Positions 31,055 to 39,422 of a stretch of DNA of 64,000 bases are shown here, piece after piece. Origin of the DNA: Gilliamella sp. WF3-4 (GTDB taxonomy: Bacteria; Pseudomonadota; Gammaproteobacteria; Enterobacterales; Orbaceae); NCBI RefSeq assembly GCF_001690275.1, contig NZ_LZGW01000017.1:62001-126000 (forward strand), written 5' to 3'. How positions within the stretch are numbered: the stretch's first letter is position 1; each line of letters starts with the position of its first letter. The translations under genes were made by a program, and so were the position numbers. The notes under the pieces were generated by a model. It was not told where the DNA came from. It saw nothing but the letters and a program-made list of their open reading frames with translations, and made no database searches.

Positions 31055-31686
31055 AATATTTTACTTATCCTATTGTTATTTATTTAATAACATTTGGCTA
31101 CCTTAACATGGCAATGGCTGATCATTTTAAAAATGATTTATGCCATTATCAAAAAATAGACTTACCTTATTCTTCTAGGGATTTAGAAAAATACTATTAT
31201 TGGGATGATGAAATAGGTGCATTACACTTATTATCTAATGAAAAAATTCCTTTTCGGTTTCAGTTCAAAGAATACTCATATACCCCAAAACTACAAAGAT
31301 TCACTTATAAAAATAGTTTTTATTTTCCGGCTGTTTACTTTAATTACAAAAATATCGTATATAAAGGAATAGTCTATATGTATTATGGTGATAATGATAA
31401 TCCTGTATTTATTTTTCAATTAAATAGTTATGATGCTAAAGGGCATTTTATTGATGCTATTGTTTTAGATGCACGATTAAGCGCTGAAGGCGAAGCATTA
31501 TGGTGGAGCGATTTTAAGATACAGGCAAATGGCAAAATTTTAGTAAATCAAATAGAACAAACCTTAATTGATAATGATCCTAAATTTAAAAATGGTGATA
31601 TTCATTTTCTCAAAAAATCGGTATATCAAATGACTACTTCGGGTGAGTTTAAAAAAGTGAAAGAAAAAATTATCAATGCTATATAA
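31051..31686 (+). CDS. Exported protein, probable immunity to the M15/LAS-type tip
   Basis: This 211-residue protein uses a GTG start that overlaps the stop of the preceding effector tip by 4 bp (GTGA). The N-terminus is a signal peptide (MKYFTYPIVIYLITFGYLNMAMA). No domain was recognised in the mature part, which is rich in Tyr and Phe. The coupling and export signal mirror the GH24 effector and its immunity candidate at 25455, which supports an immunity role. Confidence 0.6.
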   Translation: MKYFTYPIVIYLITFGYLNMAMADHFKNDLCHYQKIDLPYSSRDLEKYYYWDDEIGALHLLSNEKIPFRFQFKEYSYTPKLQRFTYKNSFYFPAVYFNYKNIVYKGIVYMYYGDNDNPVFIFQLNSYDAKGHFIDAIVLDARLSAEGEALWWSDFKIQANGKILVNQIEQTLIDNDPKFKNGDIHFLKKSVYQMTTSGEFKKVKEKIINAI

Positions 31687-31755
31687 AATTAATGAAAACC
31701 CGTTTTATAATCTGATTTATACAGATTGGTCAAAAGTTAAAGGCAAATTTTTATA

Positions 31756-32745
31756 ATGAAAGTATCTTATTGTATTGGCTTGTTATTATTTATTAATACT
31801 CCGCTTTGTTATAGTCAGCTCTCTACTATTGATAAAAAATATACAGGGGCTTCATTTGTAAAAGAAGTTAATGTCGATGAGTTAATTAACAAATGTTATA
31901 GCCATGAAGATTTTTGGGAAAAGCTTAGCAATCAACAACGCGAAATTGATAGGAACCGTTGCCCTTTAAATACTACTGAGTTCGATTTTAATAGGCTGTA
32001 TGATTTAATAGATAAAAGAACGGTCATATATCGTGATGGTGACCTAGAATTAGTTATGGATAGAAAAAAAAGCAAAATTCCTAGTAATAAGCCTAATTAT
32101 TCACTTGAAGATATTGTTTATGAAGTGAATCTATCGCTTGTTTATAAGCAACAAATCAGAGATACCATTACGTTAGCAAGCTACGCTTATAATTCTCATC
32201 AAGCTTTTTATTTACATTCAAAATATTACTATATTGATTCTAATAACAGTGATGTATACACATTATCATTAAATGAATACAGTAGACATATAGAATCAGT
32301 AAAATATAAATATTATCAAATTGATAAAGAAAATTTGCAATTTAAGCTTAAAGAATTTTTATTTGATGATGGTTATAAATATCGTATTATTTATCCAGAT
32401 CAATTTGAAGTGCCCGATAAATCTGAACCATCAAATTTTGAAACGGATAAACTTAGAACTTGTTATCAAGATGAATATAATACGACTTGCAATATAGAAT
32501 CTTACAACTATTATCATGACCTTTTAGTTAAAAAATTAGCATTACTTCAAGCAAAAGAAAACGAGCCCAAAGATTCTATTGAGGTAATAGATAAGCAAAT
32601 TAATAAAGCTTGTTTAATGATACCGCCACCAGTTTACCATAATGAAGCGACCACCTTTACCCATAAAATTACCCGTTGTTTAACAGAACAAATAAAACAA
32701 CAAATAGAAAAAATAGATAACAAGCTAAATCAGGTAGAAAATTAA
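31756..32745 (+). CDS. Exported Cys-containing protein of unknown function
   Basis: This 329-residue protein starts with a signal peptide (MKVSYCIGLLLFINTPLCYS). The C-terminal third is helical and charged with paired Cys residues (KACLMIPPPVYHN ... TRCLTEQIKQQIEK). That recalls small lysozyme-inhibitor-like periplasmic domains of the LprI/DUF1311 type, but the match is weak. It lies 69 bp after the previous immunity candidate and may be a second or left-over immunity protein. Confidence 0.45.
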   Translation: MKVSYCIGLLLFINTPLCYSQLSTIDKKYTGASFVKEVNVDELINKCYSHEDFWEKLSNQQREIDRNRCPLNTTEFDFNRLYDLIDKRTVIYRDGDLELVMDRKKSKIPSNKPNYSLEDIVYEVNLSLVYKQQIRDTITLASYAYNSHQAFYLHSKYYYIDSNNSDVYTLSLNEYSRHIESVKYKYYQIDKENLQFKLKEFLFDDGYKYRIIYPDQFEVPDKSEPSNFETDKLRTCYQDEYNTTCNIESYNYYHDLLVKKLALLQAKENEPKDSIEVIDKQINKACLMIPPPVYHNEATTFTHKITRCLTEQIKQQIEKIDNKLNQVEN

Positions 32746-32753
32746 CTGGAGAA

Positions 32754-32843
32754 ATGAAGTTTATTTTAAAACTTATGCACTTTGTTTTGGGGCTTGCCTT
32801 GTACTGTAAATGTAAATATAAATACCCCAAACTTAGTACATAA
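32754..32843 (+). pseudogene. Exported gene truncated by an IS3-family insertion
   Basis: A good ribosome site (CTGGAGAA) precedes an ATG encoding MKFILKLMHFVLGLALYC, a clear signal peptide start. After about 18 codons the frame runs into the end of an IS3-like remnant and stops at 32841-32843. The reading frame probably belonged to another immunity-type gene of this series that lost its body to the insertion. Confidence 0.55.
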
Positions 32844-32856
32844 CTCACGTAGAAAA

Positions 32857-33018
32857 TCATGCTGCTTGTTTTAGTGTTTTGTATTCAATCGGTGTCATGT
32901 TATTTAGTGCCTCATGCGGTCTTTCGGTGTTATAAATGGTTAGCTATTCTTCGGTTACCTTTCTTGCTTGTTCTAGATTATTAAATAGATATAAATCGAG
33001 TACCTCAGTGCGATAGTT
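32857..33018 (-). pseudogene. IS3-family transposase (orfB) C-terminal remnant
   Basis: On the minus strand the sequence reads NYRTEVLDLYLFNNLEQARK and, after an in-frame TAG at 32944-32946, YNTERPHEALNNMTPIEYK to a stop at 32857. This is the conserved end of IS3-family DDE transposases. Everything upstream of it is missing and one stop codon interrupts it, so the element is dead. Confidence 0.85.
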
Positions 33019-33021
33019 ACA

Positions 33022-33099
33022 GTCAATTTAAGAGATCCCAAAAAAAGAAAAACAGTAAAACAAGCTGAAAAGCCAATAAAAGAGTATTCAGGGGATTAA
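33022..33099 (+). pseudogene. Short orphan 3' coding tail after the IS remnant
   Basis: An open stretch reads VNLRDPKKRKTVKQAEKPIK then EYSGD and stops at 33097-33099. It has no start of its own and abuts the IS3 remnant. It could be the tail of a gene cut by the insertion or deletion. No family is recognisable in so short a piece. Confidence 0.3.
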
Positions 33100-33108
33100 T
33101 TGGTAAGG

Positions 33109-33136
33109 CCAAAGCACCACTGATCCAGTGCTTTGG
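33109..33136. terminator. Hairpin between island 1 and pgl, possible terminator
   Basis: A 9-bp perfect stem (CCAAAGCAC with GTGCTTTGG) closes a 10-nt loop 63 bp downstream of the pgl stop. There is no clear T-run on either strand, so terminator function is uncertain. Confidence 0.35.
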
Positions 33137-33198
33137 AAGCAAAATTTATCGTAAAAATTCATTACCACTGCAAGTCGATAAACAAAACTGTAAAAAAC

Positions 33199-33897
33199 TT
33201 AAGATGCAGCCCAAAAAGCAGTGACATTAACTTTATCTTGTTGCAAGATAGCACGAATCGGCATTTGATTAACATCATTACCTTTTTCAGCTTGTTCTAA
33301 CACATGCATTTTGCTTTCTCCTACTAAATGCAAGTATATGTTTTTACTATTTAAAATAGTTGGCAGTGTTAATGTTATACGATCAAGTGGCGCGGTTAAT
33401 GGTGTCATACCCACAACTTTTCGACCGGATTTCATATCTAAACCCCTTGCCAAATTAGCTGCACCAGGAAATAATGAAGCAGTGTGTCCATCTTCTCCCA
33501 TGCCTAAAATTATTACATCAAATGGCATTGGAATTTTATCTAGCATCTTTTCAGTAATTTCTGCTCCATTAAATGGATTATCACAATTATTCTTCAAGCC
33601 AACAAAATTAGCCACTTTTGCATTGTTTTGTAATAAATGAGCTATTACAAGCTTTTCGTTACTGGCATCATCAGTATTATCCACCCATCTATCATCAACT
33701 AACGTAATAAAAACTCGGCTCCACTCCATATCTTGTTGGCTGAGTAAAGCAAAAAGTGGAATTGGTGTTTTACCCCCTGAAACAGCAATGGAAGCATGGC
33801 CTTTTTGTTCAATCGCCTGTTTTAACTTGTTGACTATATGTGAGGTTAAATCTTCAATCAATAACTGATTATTCTCATATTTATTTAACGTAAACAT
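33199..33897 (-). CDS. pgl: 6-phosphogluconolactonase
   Basis: Pgl hydrolyses 6-phosphogluconolactone to 6-phosphogluconate in the pentose phosphate pathway. The 232-residue protein is of the DevB/SOL type, with SGGKTPIPLF near residue 40, the FITLVDDRWV segment and the GMGEDGHTASLFPG signature near residue 130. It starts 16 bp after zwf, so the first two oxidative steps are encoded as an operon. Confidence 0.95.
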   Translation of the reverse strand: MFTLNKYENNQLLIEDLTSHIVNKLKQAIEQKGHASIAVSGGKTPIPLFALLSQQDMEWSRVFITLVDDRWVDNTDDASNEKLVIAHLLQNNAKVANFVGLKNNCDNPFNGAEITEKMLDKIPMPFDVIILGMGEDGHTASLFPGAANLARGLDMKSGRKVVGMTPLTAPLDRITLTLPTILNSKNIYLHLVGESKMHVLEQAEKGNDVNQMPIRAILQQDKVNVTAFWAAS

Positions 33898-33913
33898 ATT
33901 TTATTTTCCTTTA

Positions 33914-35371
33914 TTAGAATTCGTGCCATGAATGCCCATCTTTAGTAATCAATGCAACTGATGCTACAGGTCCCCAAGTTCCGGCTTGGTAAGTTTTTGG
34001 CTGTTCATTGTCTAACTCCCACGCTCTAACAATTGAATCGACCCATTTCCATGCTGCCTCAACTTCATCACGATGAACAAATAATGCTTGGCGACCACGC
34101 ATAACTTCAAGTAGTAAACGCTCATAGGCATCAGCACTTTGTTGATGAAAAGTTTCGCTAAAACTTAAATCAAGTTTAGTCGTTTGCAAATTGTGAGTGC
34201 TATCTAAACCTGGTACTTTATTTAGAATCTCAATATCCATACCTTCATCAGGTTGTAGACGAATAGTCAATTTATTTTGTGGTAATTCTGGATAAGATTC
34301 GCTAAAAAGGTTAAGCGGTAACGGTTTGAAATAGACAACAACTTCAGAACATTTACTTGGTAAGCGTTTGCCTGTGCGTAAATAAAAAGGAACACCTGCC
34401 CAACGCCAGTTATCAATGTCAACGCGAATGGCAACAAATGTCTCGGTATTGCTTTTTTGATTTGCGCCATCTTCTTCTAAATAACCTGGGACATTAACGC
34501 CATTAACAAAGCCTGCTGTATATTGACCCCGAACTACTTTTTCACGGATATTTGTTTTATCAATTGGTCTAAGCGCATTAAGTACGGCTATTTTTTCATT
34601 ACGTAGACTATCATCTTCAAGATTTGCTGGTGGTGACATTGCAATCATCGTTAAGATTTGTAATAAATGATTTTGTACCATGTCGCGCATTTGCCCTGCT
34701 TTGTCAAAATATCCCCAGCGGCCTTCAATACCAACTTGTTCAGCCACAGTAATTTCGACATGATCAATAGAATTACGATCCCAAAATGACGCAAACACCG
34801 TATTTGCAAAGCGTAAAGCTAATAGGTTTAATACAGATTCCTTACCTAAGTAGTGATCAATACGATAAACTTGCGATTCATTAAAGAATTTAGCCACTGA
34901 ATCATTAATTTCGCGAGATGATTTTAGATCGGTTCCAAGCGGTTTTTCCATTACAATTCTATTTTGTAATTGGTTTAATCCCGCAGCAGCTAAGCCTTGG
35001 CAAATAGTACCAAAAGCCCCTGGATGCATTGCAAAATAAAAAATAGCAGGGTTGTTTGAATCAAGTTTATTTTTCAGTGTTTCAAATCCAGCGCGATCAT
35101 TAACATCTAGTTTATGAAAGTTTAATCGTTGGCTGAATCGTTGCCAAATACTATCGTCTAATGGCTCTGGCATAAATGAGGTTAGGGCATCTTTTGCTAC
35201 CTCACAATAAGCAGCGTGATCCCAATCAGCACGTCCTACACCTAAAATCTTGGTTTGTTCAGGTAGTTTTCCATATTTTTCTAATTGGTATAAAGACGGT
35301 AGTAATTTACGTCTTGTCAAATCCCCTTTAGCACCAAAAATAACTAAATCGCAAGCTGGGATATCAGACAT
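33914..35371 (-). CDS. zwf: Glucose-6-phosphate 1-dehydrogenase
   Basis: Zwf oxidises glucose-6-phosphate with NADP, the entry to the pentose phosphate pathway. The 485-residue protein has the coenzyme site GAKGDL at residues 13-18, the EKPLG segment near 142-146 and the active-site RIDHYLGKE at 170-178. Length is typical (about 490). It lies upstream of pgl on the same strand. Confidence 0.97.
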   Translation of the reverse strand: MSDIPACDLVIFGAKGDLTRRKLLPSLYQLEKYGKLPEQTKILGVGRADWDHAAYCEVAKDALTSFMPEPLDDSIWQRFSQRLNFHKLDVNDRAGFETLKNKLDSNNPAIFYFAMHPGAFGTICQGLAAAGLNQLQNRIVMEKPLGTDLKSSREINDSVAKFFNESQVYRIDHYLGKESVLNLLALRFANTVFASFWDRNSIDHVEITVAEQVGIEGRWGYFDKAGQMRDMVQNHLLQILTMIAMSPPANLEDDSLRNEKIAVLNALRPIDKTNIREKVVRGQYTAGFVNGVNVPGYLEEDGANQKSNTETFVAIRVDIDNWRWAGVPFYLRTGKRLPSKCSEVVVYFKPLPLNLFSESYPELPQNKLTIRLQPDEGMDIEILNKVPGLDSTHNLQTTKLDLSFSETFHQQSADAYERLLLEVMRGRQALFVHRDEVEAAWKWVDSIVRAWELDNEQPKTYQAGTWGPVASVALITKDGHSWHEF

Positions 35372-35471
35372 GGTTCTCTCCTACGATGATATAATGTAAT
35401 CATTCTATTATGTTGGGTAGTCAGTGTACAGGATAAATCATAACAATAGGCATTAGCCTTTATTGATTCGA

Positions 35472-35506
35472 AAACAAAAAGGTCACCATCACGGTGACCC
35501 TTTGTT
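35472..35506 (-). terminator. Rho-independent terminator after rplY
   Basis: A 7-bp GC-rich stem (GGTCACC 35481-35487 with GGTGACC 35493-35499) is extended by A/T pairs on both sides. It sits 37 bp past the rplY stop, with A-runs on the left and T-rich sequence on the right, so it could act in both directions between rplY and zwf. Confidence 0.8.
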
Positions 35507-35542
35507 TAAAACAAGTAATTGGATAATTTTCCAATCAATAAA

Positions 35543-35827
35543 TTATGCGCGAACAAAATCCATATGAACTAATTTTGGTTTAAACGCATGACGTTGTACT
35601 GCTTGTACTTTTACTTTAGTTGCTTTTCCGTCAACTTCAATAGTCAATACTTCAGAATAAAATTCTGGTTTTTCTTGCATATTAAAAATTTGGTTGTGAT
35701 CAAGTACCACAGAGATTGCAGGTTCAGTACCGCCATAAATAATGGCTGGGAATTTACCAGCGTGACGCAGGCGGCGGCTCGCACCCTTACCATGCTCTTT
35801 TCTAACTTCAGCTTTAAATGTAAACAT
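35543..35827 (-). CDS. rplY: 50S ribosomal protein L25
   Basis: L25 binds 5S rRNA in the large subunit. The 94-residue single-domain form is as in E. coli. It starts [20 protein letters not shown] and carries KFPAIIYGG and the C-terminal HMDFVRA. The frame is open for 21 codons further upstream, but the internal Met at 35827 is chosen. It is preceded by AAGAGA, matches the family's N-terminus, and the upstream residues are not ribosomal-protein-like. Confidence 0.95.
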   Translation of the reverse strand: MFTFKAEVRKEHGKGASRRLRHAGKFPAIIYGGTEPAISVVLDHNQIFNMQEKPEFYSEVLTIEVDGKATKVKVQAVQRHAFKPKLVHMDFVRA

Positions 35828-36008
35828 ATTTATTTCTCTTAATGATTTAAAATAAAACCAATTACAGGCGACCCAGTAGTTGGCTATCAAACTTGCACTT
35901 TAATAAAGTGCACAAGATTATAGAGTGTTATCCCAATAAACGCAATCAAATAATCATATTACAATCGAGCAAAACATTGGTTGTGCTTATCGTGTATAGT
36001 GTGAATTT

Positions 36009-36881
36009 TTAAATCAATTCTATTTTAAAACCATAAGTCGATTTTTTATTTGGTGATAATTTCAATGGCGTTGTAATGCAACCAGATTCGACACAAACCA
36101 TAGATTTATATTCGTCATCACCAAAGTCACTCATTGTTTTAGCTTTATTTACCCATGGATTCCATGTTACTACATCACTTACATTAGTATTAGTTAATCG
36201 AACTGTTCGAATGCCATTTGTGATAGTTATTTGGTCACTAGCATTAGTATAAATACGATCAACCTCTTGGTTAAAAGTCAATTGCCCTATTTTTGCAGGT
36301 TTATTTTCAACGGCTAATCGATCTTGATAGGTTTCACCTAGTCCTTTGACAACAACGTCTTCAATATTATTGATACCAAAATAAGTATGTAGTGCGCTAG
36401 TTACATCAAAATCACCAGAACAACTTAAAACAACTTCACAGGTCTTACCTAAATGAAGGTTTAATGATACAGTGAAAGGTTTGTTGCAATAAGGCGCTGT
36501 CTGTTGATTATTGACGAGAGATAGAATGAGATCGACACCATGCTCATCTTCAGTGCAAGAGTCTAAATTCCATTCAACAATACGAGCAAAACCGTGAGAC
36601 GGCGTTCCTGATTGACCGAACCAAGGCCAGCAAACAGGTACACCACCGCGAATAGCCACGCCTTTTTTAAAGTTTGTTTTGTTGCTCAACCAAATAACAG
36701 GAGTTTGCTCATTAATTGGTTGCCAAAATAACAAGTGTGCACCTTGTAATGTCACCGCTGCACAACAAGTTTTATGGTTAATCACCAAAGTAGGGAGTTC
36801 GCCATAAGTTAATTGCTTAACCGATGAGCTTAGCGAGACCCCTGATAAGCTATTTTCTAAAATATTTTTGTAAATACTCAT
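36009..36881 (-). CDS. yeaD: D-hexose-6-phosphate mutarotase YeaD
   Basis: This is an aldose-1-epimerase-fold enzyme that interconverts anomers of hexose 6-phosphates. The 290-residue protein has the AIRGGVPVCWPWFG segment, the SHGFAR segment with a conserved His, LHTYFGI and the late TWNPWVNKAKTMSDFGDDEY segment. All are typical of the YeaD branch. It stands alone between rplY and the divergent hemW. Confidence 0.9.
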   Translation of the reverse strand: MSIYKNILENSLSGVSLSSSVKQLTYGELPTLVINHKTCCAAVTLQGAHLLFWQPINEQTPVIWLSNKTNFKKGVAIRGGVPVCWPWFGQSGTPSHGFARIVEWNLDSCTEDEHGVDLILSLVNNQQTAPYCNKPFTVSLNLHLGKTCEVVLSCSGDFDVTSALHTYFGINNIEDVVVKGLGETYQDRLAVENKPAKIGQLTFNQEVDRIYTNASDQITITNGIRTVRLTNTNVSDVVTWNPWVNKAKTMSDFGDDEYKSMVCVESGCITTPLKLSPNKKSTYGFKIELI

Positions 36882-37078
36882 ACTTACTCCTAAATAACAA
36901 ATTTTAACAACAGTTAATACCGAAAATTATTAATAATTGTACGCTTTTTAAGTTAATAATAAAAATACAATAGATGCCAAAAGCTTTTTTTACTTTTTTG
37001 AAGTAAAATGCCACACTATAAAAAATAGAACAACATACTGGTTATTGTTGTCAAAAAGTTTCAGGAAAGACAGCGTTT

Positions 37079-38206
37079 ATGTATAAAATTCCAATGAGTT
37101 TGTATATTCATATGCCATGGTGCGTACAAAAATGTCCTTATTGTGATTTTAATTCGCATACGATAAAAAAAGCCCCCAATTATGAAGCTTATATAGAACA
37201 TTTAATTAAAGACTTACAACATGATGCTGTTTTGTGCTCAAACCGCTTAATTCATTCGATCTTTATTGGTGGTGGTACTCCAAGTCTGTTTTCTGCTGAA
37301 CTCATTGATAAATTATTATCAAATATAAATAAGATCATTCCCGTAGATAATGATGCTGAAATTACTATTGAAGCCAATCCAAATTCTATTGATATAGAAA
37401 GGTTTAATGGATATCAACAAGCTGGTATCAATCGAATATCCATTGGTGTACAAAGCTTTCAAGCTGATAAGCTTGTAAAATTAGGGAGAATACATAATCC
37501 CAAAGAAGCATTCACAGCAGGAAAATTAGCCCAAACATTAAATTTAAGAAGTTTTAATTTAGATTTAATGCATGGGTTACCAAGTCAATGTATTGATGAT
37601 GCTATATATGATTTAAAACAAGCTATTGCTATTGATCCACCTCATTTATCTTGGTATCAATTAACCATTGAACCCAATACATTATTTAGTTCAAAACCGC
37701 CTGTTTTACCAGATGACGATAAACTTTGGGAAATTTACCAACAAGGTCATCAATTATTAACTAAACACGGTTACCAGCAATATGAAACCTCTGCTTATGC
37801 TAAAAAAGGTTTTCAATGCGAACATAATTTAAATTATTGGCGATTTGGGGACTATTTGGGGATTGGCTGTGGCGCCCATGGCAAATTAACCCAATCTGAT
37901 GGTAAAATTATTCGTACAGTAAAAACTCGCCATCCAAAAGGTTATTTAGAAGGGCGTTATTTGGATAAATATTATGAAGTTCCAAAACAAGAGTTACCTT
38001 TTGAGTTTTTTATGAATCGATTTCGGCTATTTGAGCCAGTGCCAAAATACGAATTTGAACAACGGACTCATTTATCATTACAGATAGTTGAGAAACAAAT
38101 AACTATGGCCATTGAAAAAGGCTATTTAATTGAAGACGAACAAAACTGGCAAATAACTGAACATGGAAAACTATTTCTAAACTCATTATTAGAGTTCTTT
38201 TTATAG
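37079..38206 (+). CDS. hemW: Heme chaperone HemW (radical SAM)
   Basis: HemW is a radical SAM family protein that binds and delivers heme; it is often misnamed coproporphyrinogen III oxidase. The 375-residue protein has the cluster motif C-x3-C-x2-C at Cys15, Cys19 and Cys22 in WCVQKCPYCDF. The GGGTPSLF segment follows near residue 60, and a C-terminal HemN-like domain closes the protein. An AGGAAAG ribosome site precedes the ATG. It is divergent from yeaD; the usual neighbour rdgB is not adjacent. Confidence 0.93.
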   Translation: MYKIPMSLYIHMPWCVQKCPYCDFNSHTIKKAPNYEAYIEHLIKDLQHDAVLCSNRLIHSIFIGGGTPSLFSAELIDKLLSNINKIIPVDNDAEITIEANPNSIDIERFNGYQQAGINRISIGVQSFQADKLVKLGRIHNPKEAFTAGKLAQTLNLRSFNLDLMHGLPSQCIDDAIYDLKQAIAIDPPHLSWYQLTIEPNTLFSSKPPVLPDDDKLWEIYQQGHQLLTKHGYQQYETSAYAKKGFQCEHNLNYWRFGDYLGIGCGAHGKLTQSDGKIIRTVKTRHPKGYLEGRYLDKYYEVPKQELPFEFFMNRFRLFEPVPKYEFEQRTHLSLQIVEKQITMAIEKGYLIEDEQNWQITEHGKLFLNSLLEFFL

Positions 38207-38387
38207 CTAAATTAAATATTAATTTCTGACAAAGGCAATTAGAGCCTATCTTTACGATTATTTAACGTAATAGGTACCAACTATTTAAGCAATCATTCGC
38301 ATAACTTTACAGACATTTTTAAAAAATAAAGGCATAATGTATCCCGACAATGCATTTATTTCATTGTTTTCCTATTCCTTATGTTTT

Positions 38388-38418
38388 CCCAATAACTTTG
38401 TTATTGGGATTTTTTTTG
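38388..38418 (+). terminator. Strong Rho-independent terminator
   Basis: A 9-bp stem (CCCAATAAC 38388-38396 with GTTATTGGG 38400-38408) with a 3-nt loop is followed by ATTTTTTTT. It lies 182 bp after the hemW stop, further than usual, and is preceded by a C/T-rich unpaired tract. A short non-coding transcript may end here. Confidence 0.85.
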
Positions 38419-38451
38419 CCTATACTTTGATAACTTCATTGCTTTTAATTA

Positions 38452-39420
38452 TTATTTAATAAAAGTGTGAGAAAGGAACTGCTTTAATTCAGTCAATGAA
38501 GATGTTCCTTCCATAGGACCTTTTTTAGATACAGCAAATGCACCACTTGCATTTGCATATTGCAATGCTTTTTCGACTGAATAGCCTGCCAACATTAAAC
38601 TAACAAACGTGGCACCAAAACAATCTCCTGCTCCTGTTGGGTCAACGGAGTTGACTGTGTACCCATCAACGTGCAACATTTGTAAATAACCTTGCTCGTC
38701 AAGCCCATAATAATTAGCGCCTTTACAACCGCCTTTTACCACAATGTGCTTAATCCCTTTTTTAAGCAATCTCATCATTATTTGTTGTTCACTTTCATCA
38801 TTATTATTTGAAAAATAATTAACTTCGCTTTTACTGGGTAAAAATATATCGGTATATTCCATTATGTAATCAAAAGATTGCTCCATTTCTGGTATATCAA
38901 ACATTTCTTTACGTAAGTTTGGATCGAATGAAATTGTTCCCTCTTTGTTTTTGATGATATCTAATGCTTTACGCATAGCATCAATCACACGAAAGGAATA
39001 AAGCGATGAGCCCATTACATGTAAATGATTACAATCTTTTAATAAGCTTTCATTAACATGATTAAACGAAAGTAAACCACATGCGCTATTTGGAATATTA
39101 AAAATAAAATCTCTTTCATTAGAATCTTTATAAGTGACAAAAGCACTACCAGTATTGGCTTTATGATGCATGGTGATACCGTCAATAATAACACCATCAT
39201 GTTTCAGCCGATTGATACACATCTTGCCAAATGCATCTTTACCAACACAACTAAAAAAAACAACGGGAAAACCTAATTTTGCAACTTGATCTGCAAATAT
39301 TGCAGGAGCACCACTAACAAACGGACCAATAAACTCTCCTGTTTGATTGAATCGTTGATTTTGTTCTTTGGCTAAGAACTCAACCAGTAGCTCACCAATT
39401 GTGCAGATTTTCAAATGCAT
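38452..39420 (-). CDS. PfkB-family sugar kinase, possibly a ketohexose kinase
   Basis: This 322-residue protein is a ribokinase/PfkB-fold kinase. It has an N-terminal GELLVEF segment, the SGAPAIFA substrate segment and the signature DPTGAGDCFGA at 260-270 with catalytic Asp266. The frame is open 12 codons further up, but the Met at 39420 is chosen because GGAGAG lies just before it and the start fits the family. It begins 2 bp after the DeoR regulator stop. The neighbouring gatY-type aldolase and fructose-type PTS suggest a ketohexose such as tagatose, but the exact sugar cannot be read from sequence. Confidence 0.82.
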   Translation of the reverse strand: MHLKICTIGELLVEFLAKEQNQRFNQTGEFIGPFVSGAPAIFADQVAKLGFPVVFFSCVGKDAFGKMCINRLKHDGVIIDGITMHHKANTGSAFVTYKDSNERDFIFNIPNSACGLLSFNHVNESLLKDCNHLHVMGSSLYSFRVIDAMRKALDIIKNKEGTISFDPNLRKEMFDIPEMEQSFDYIMEYTDIFLPSKSEVNYFSNNNDESEQQIMMRLLKKGIKHIVVKGGCKGANYYGLDEQGYLQMLHVDGYTVNSVDPTGAGDCFGATFVSLMLAGYSVEKALQYANASGAFAVSKKGPMEGTSSLTELKQFLSHTFIK

Positions 39421-39422
39421 TA

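Noticed and set aside
35828-35890. 21-codon N-terminal extension of rplY
   Set aside because: L25 proteins start at the MFTFKAEV position, a ribosome site lies just before that Met, and the extension does not look like ribosomal protein sequence.
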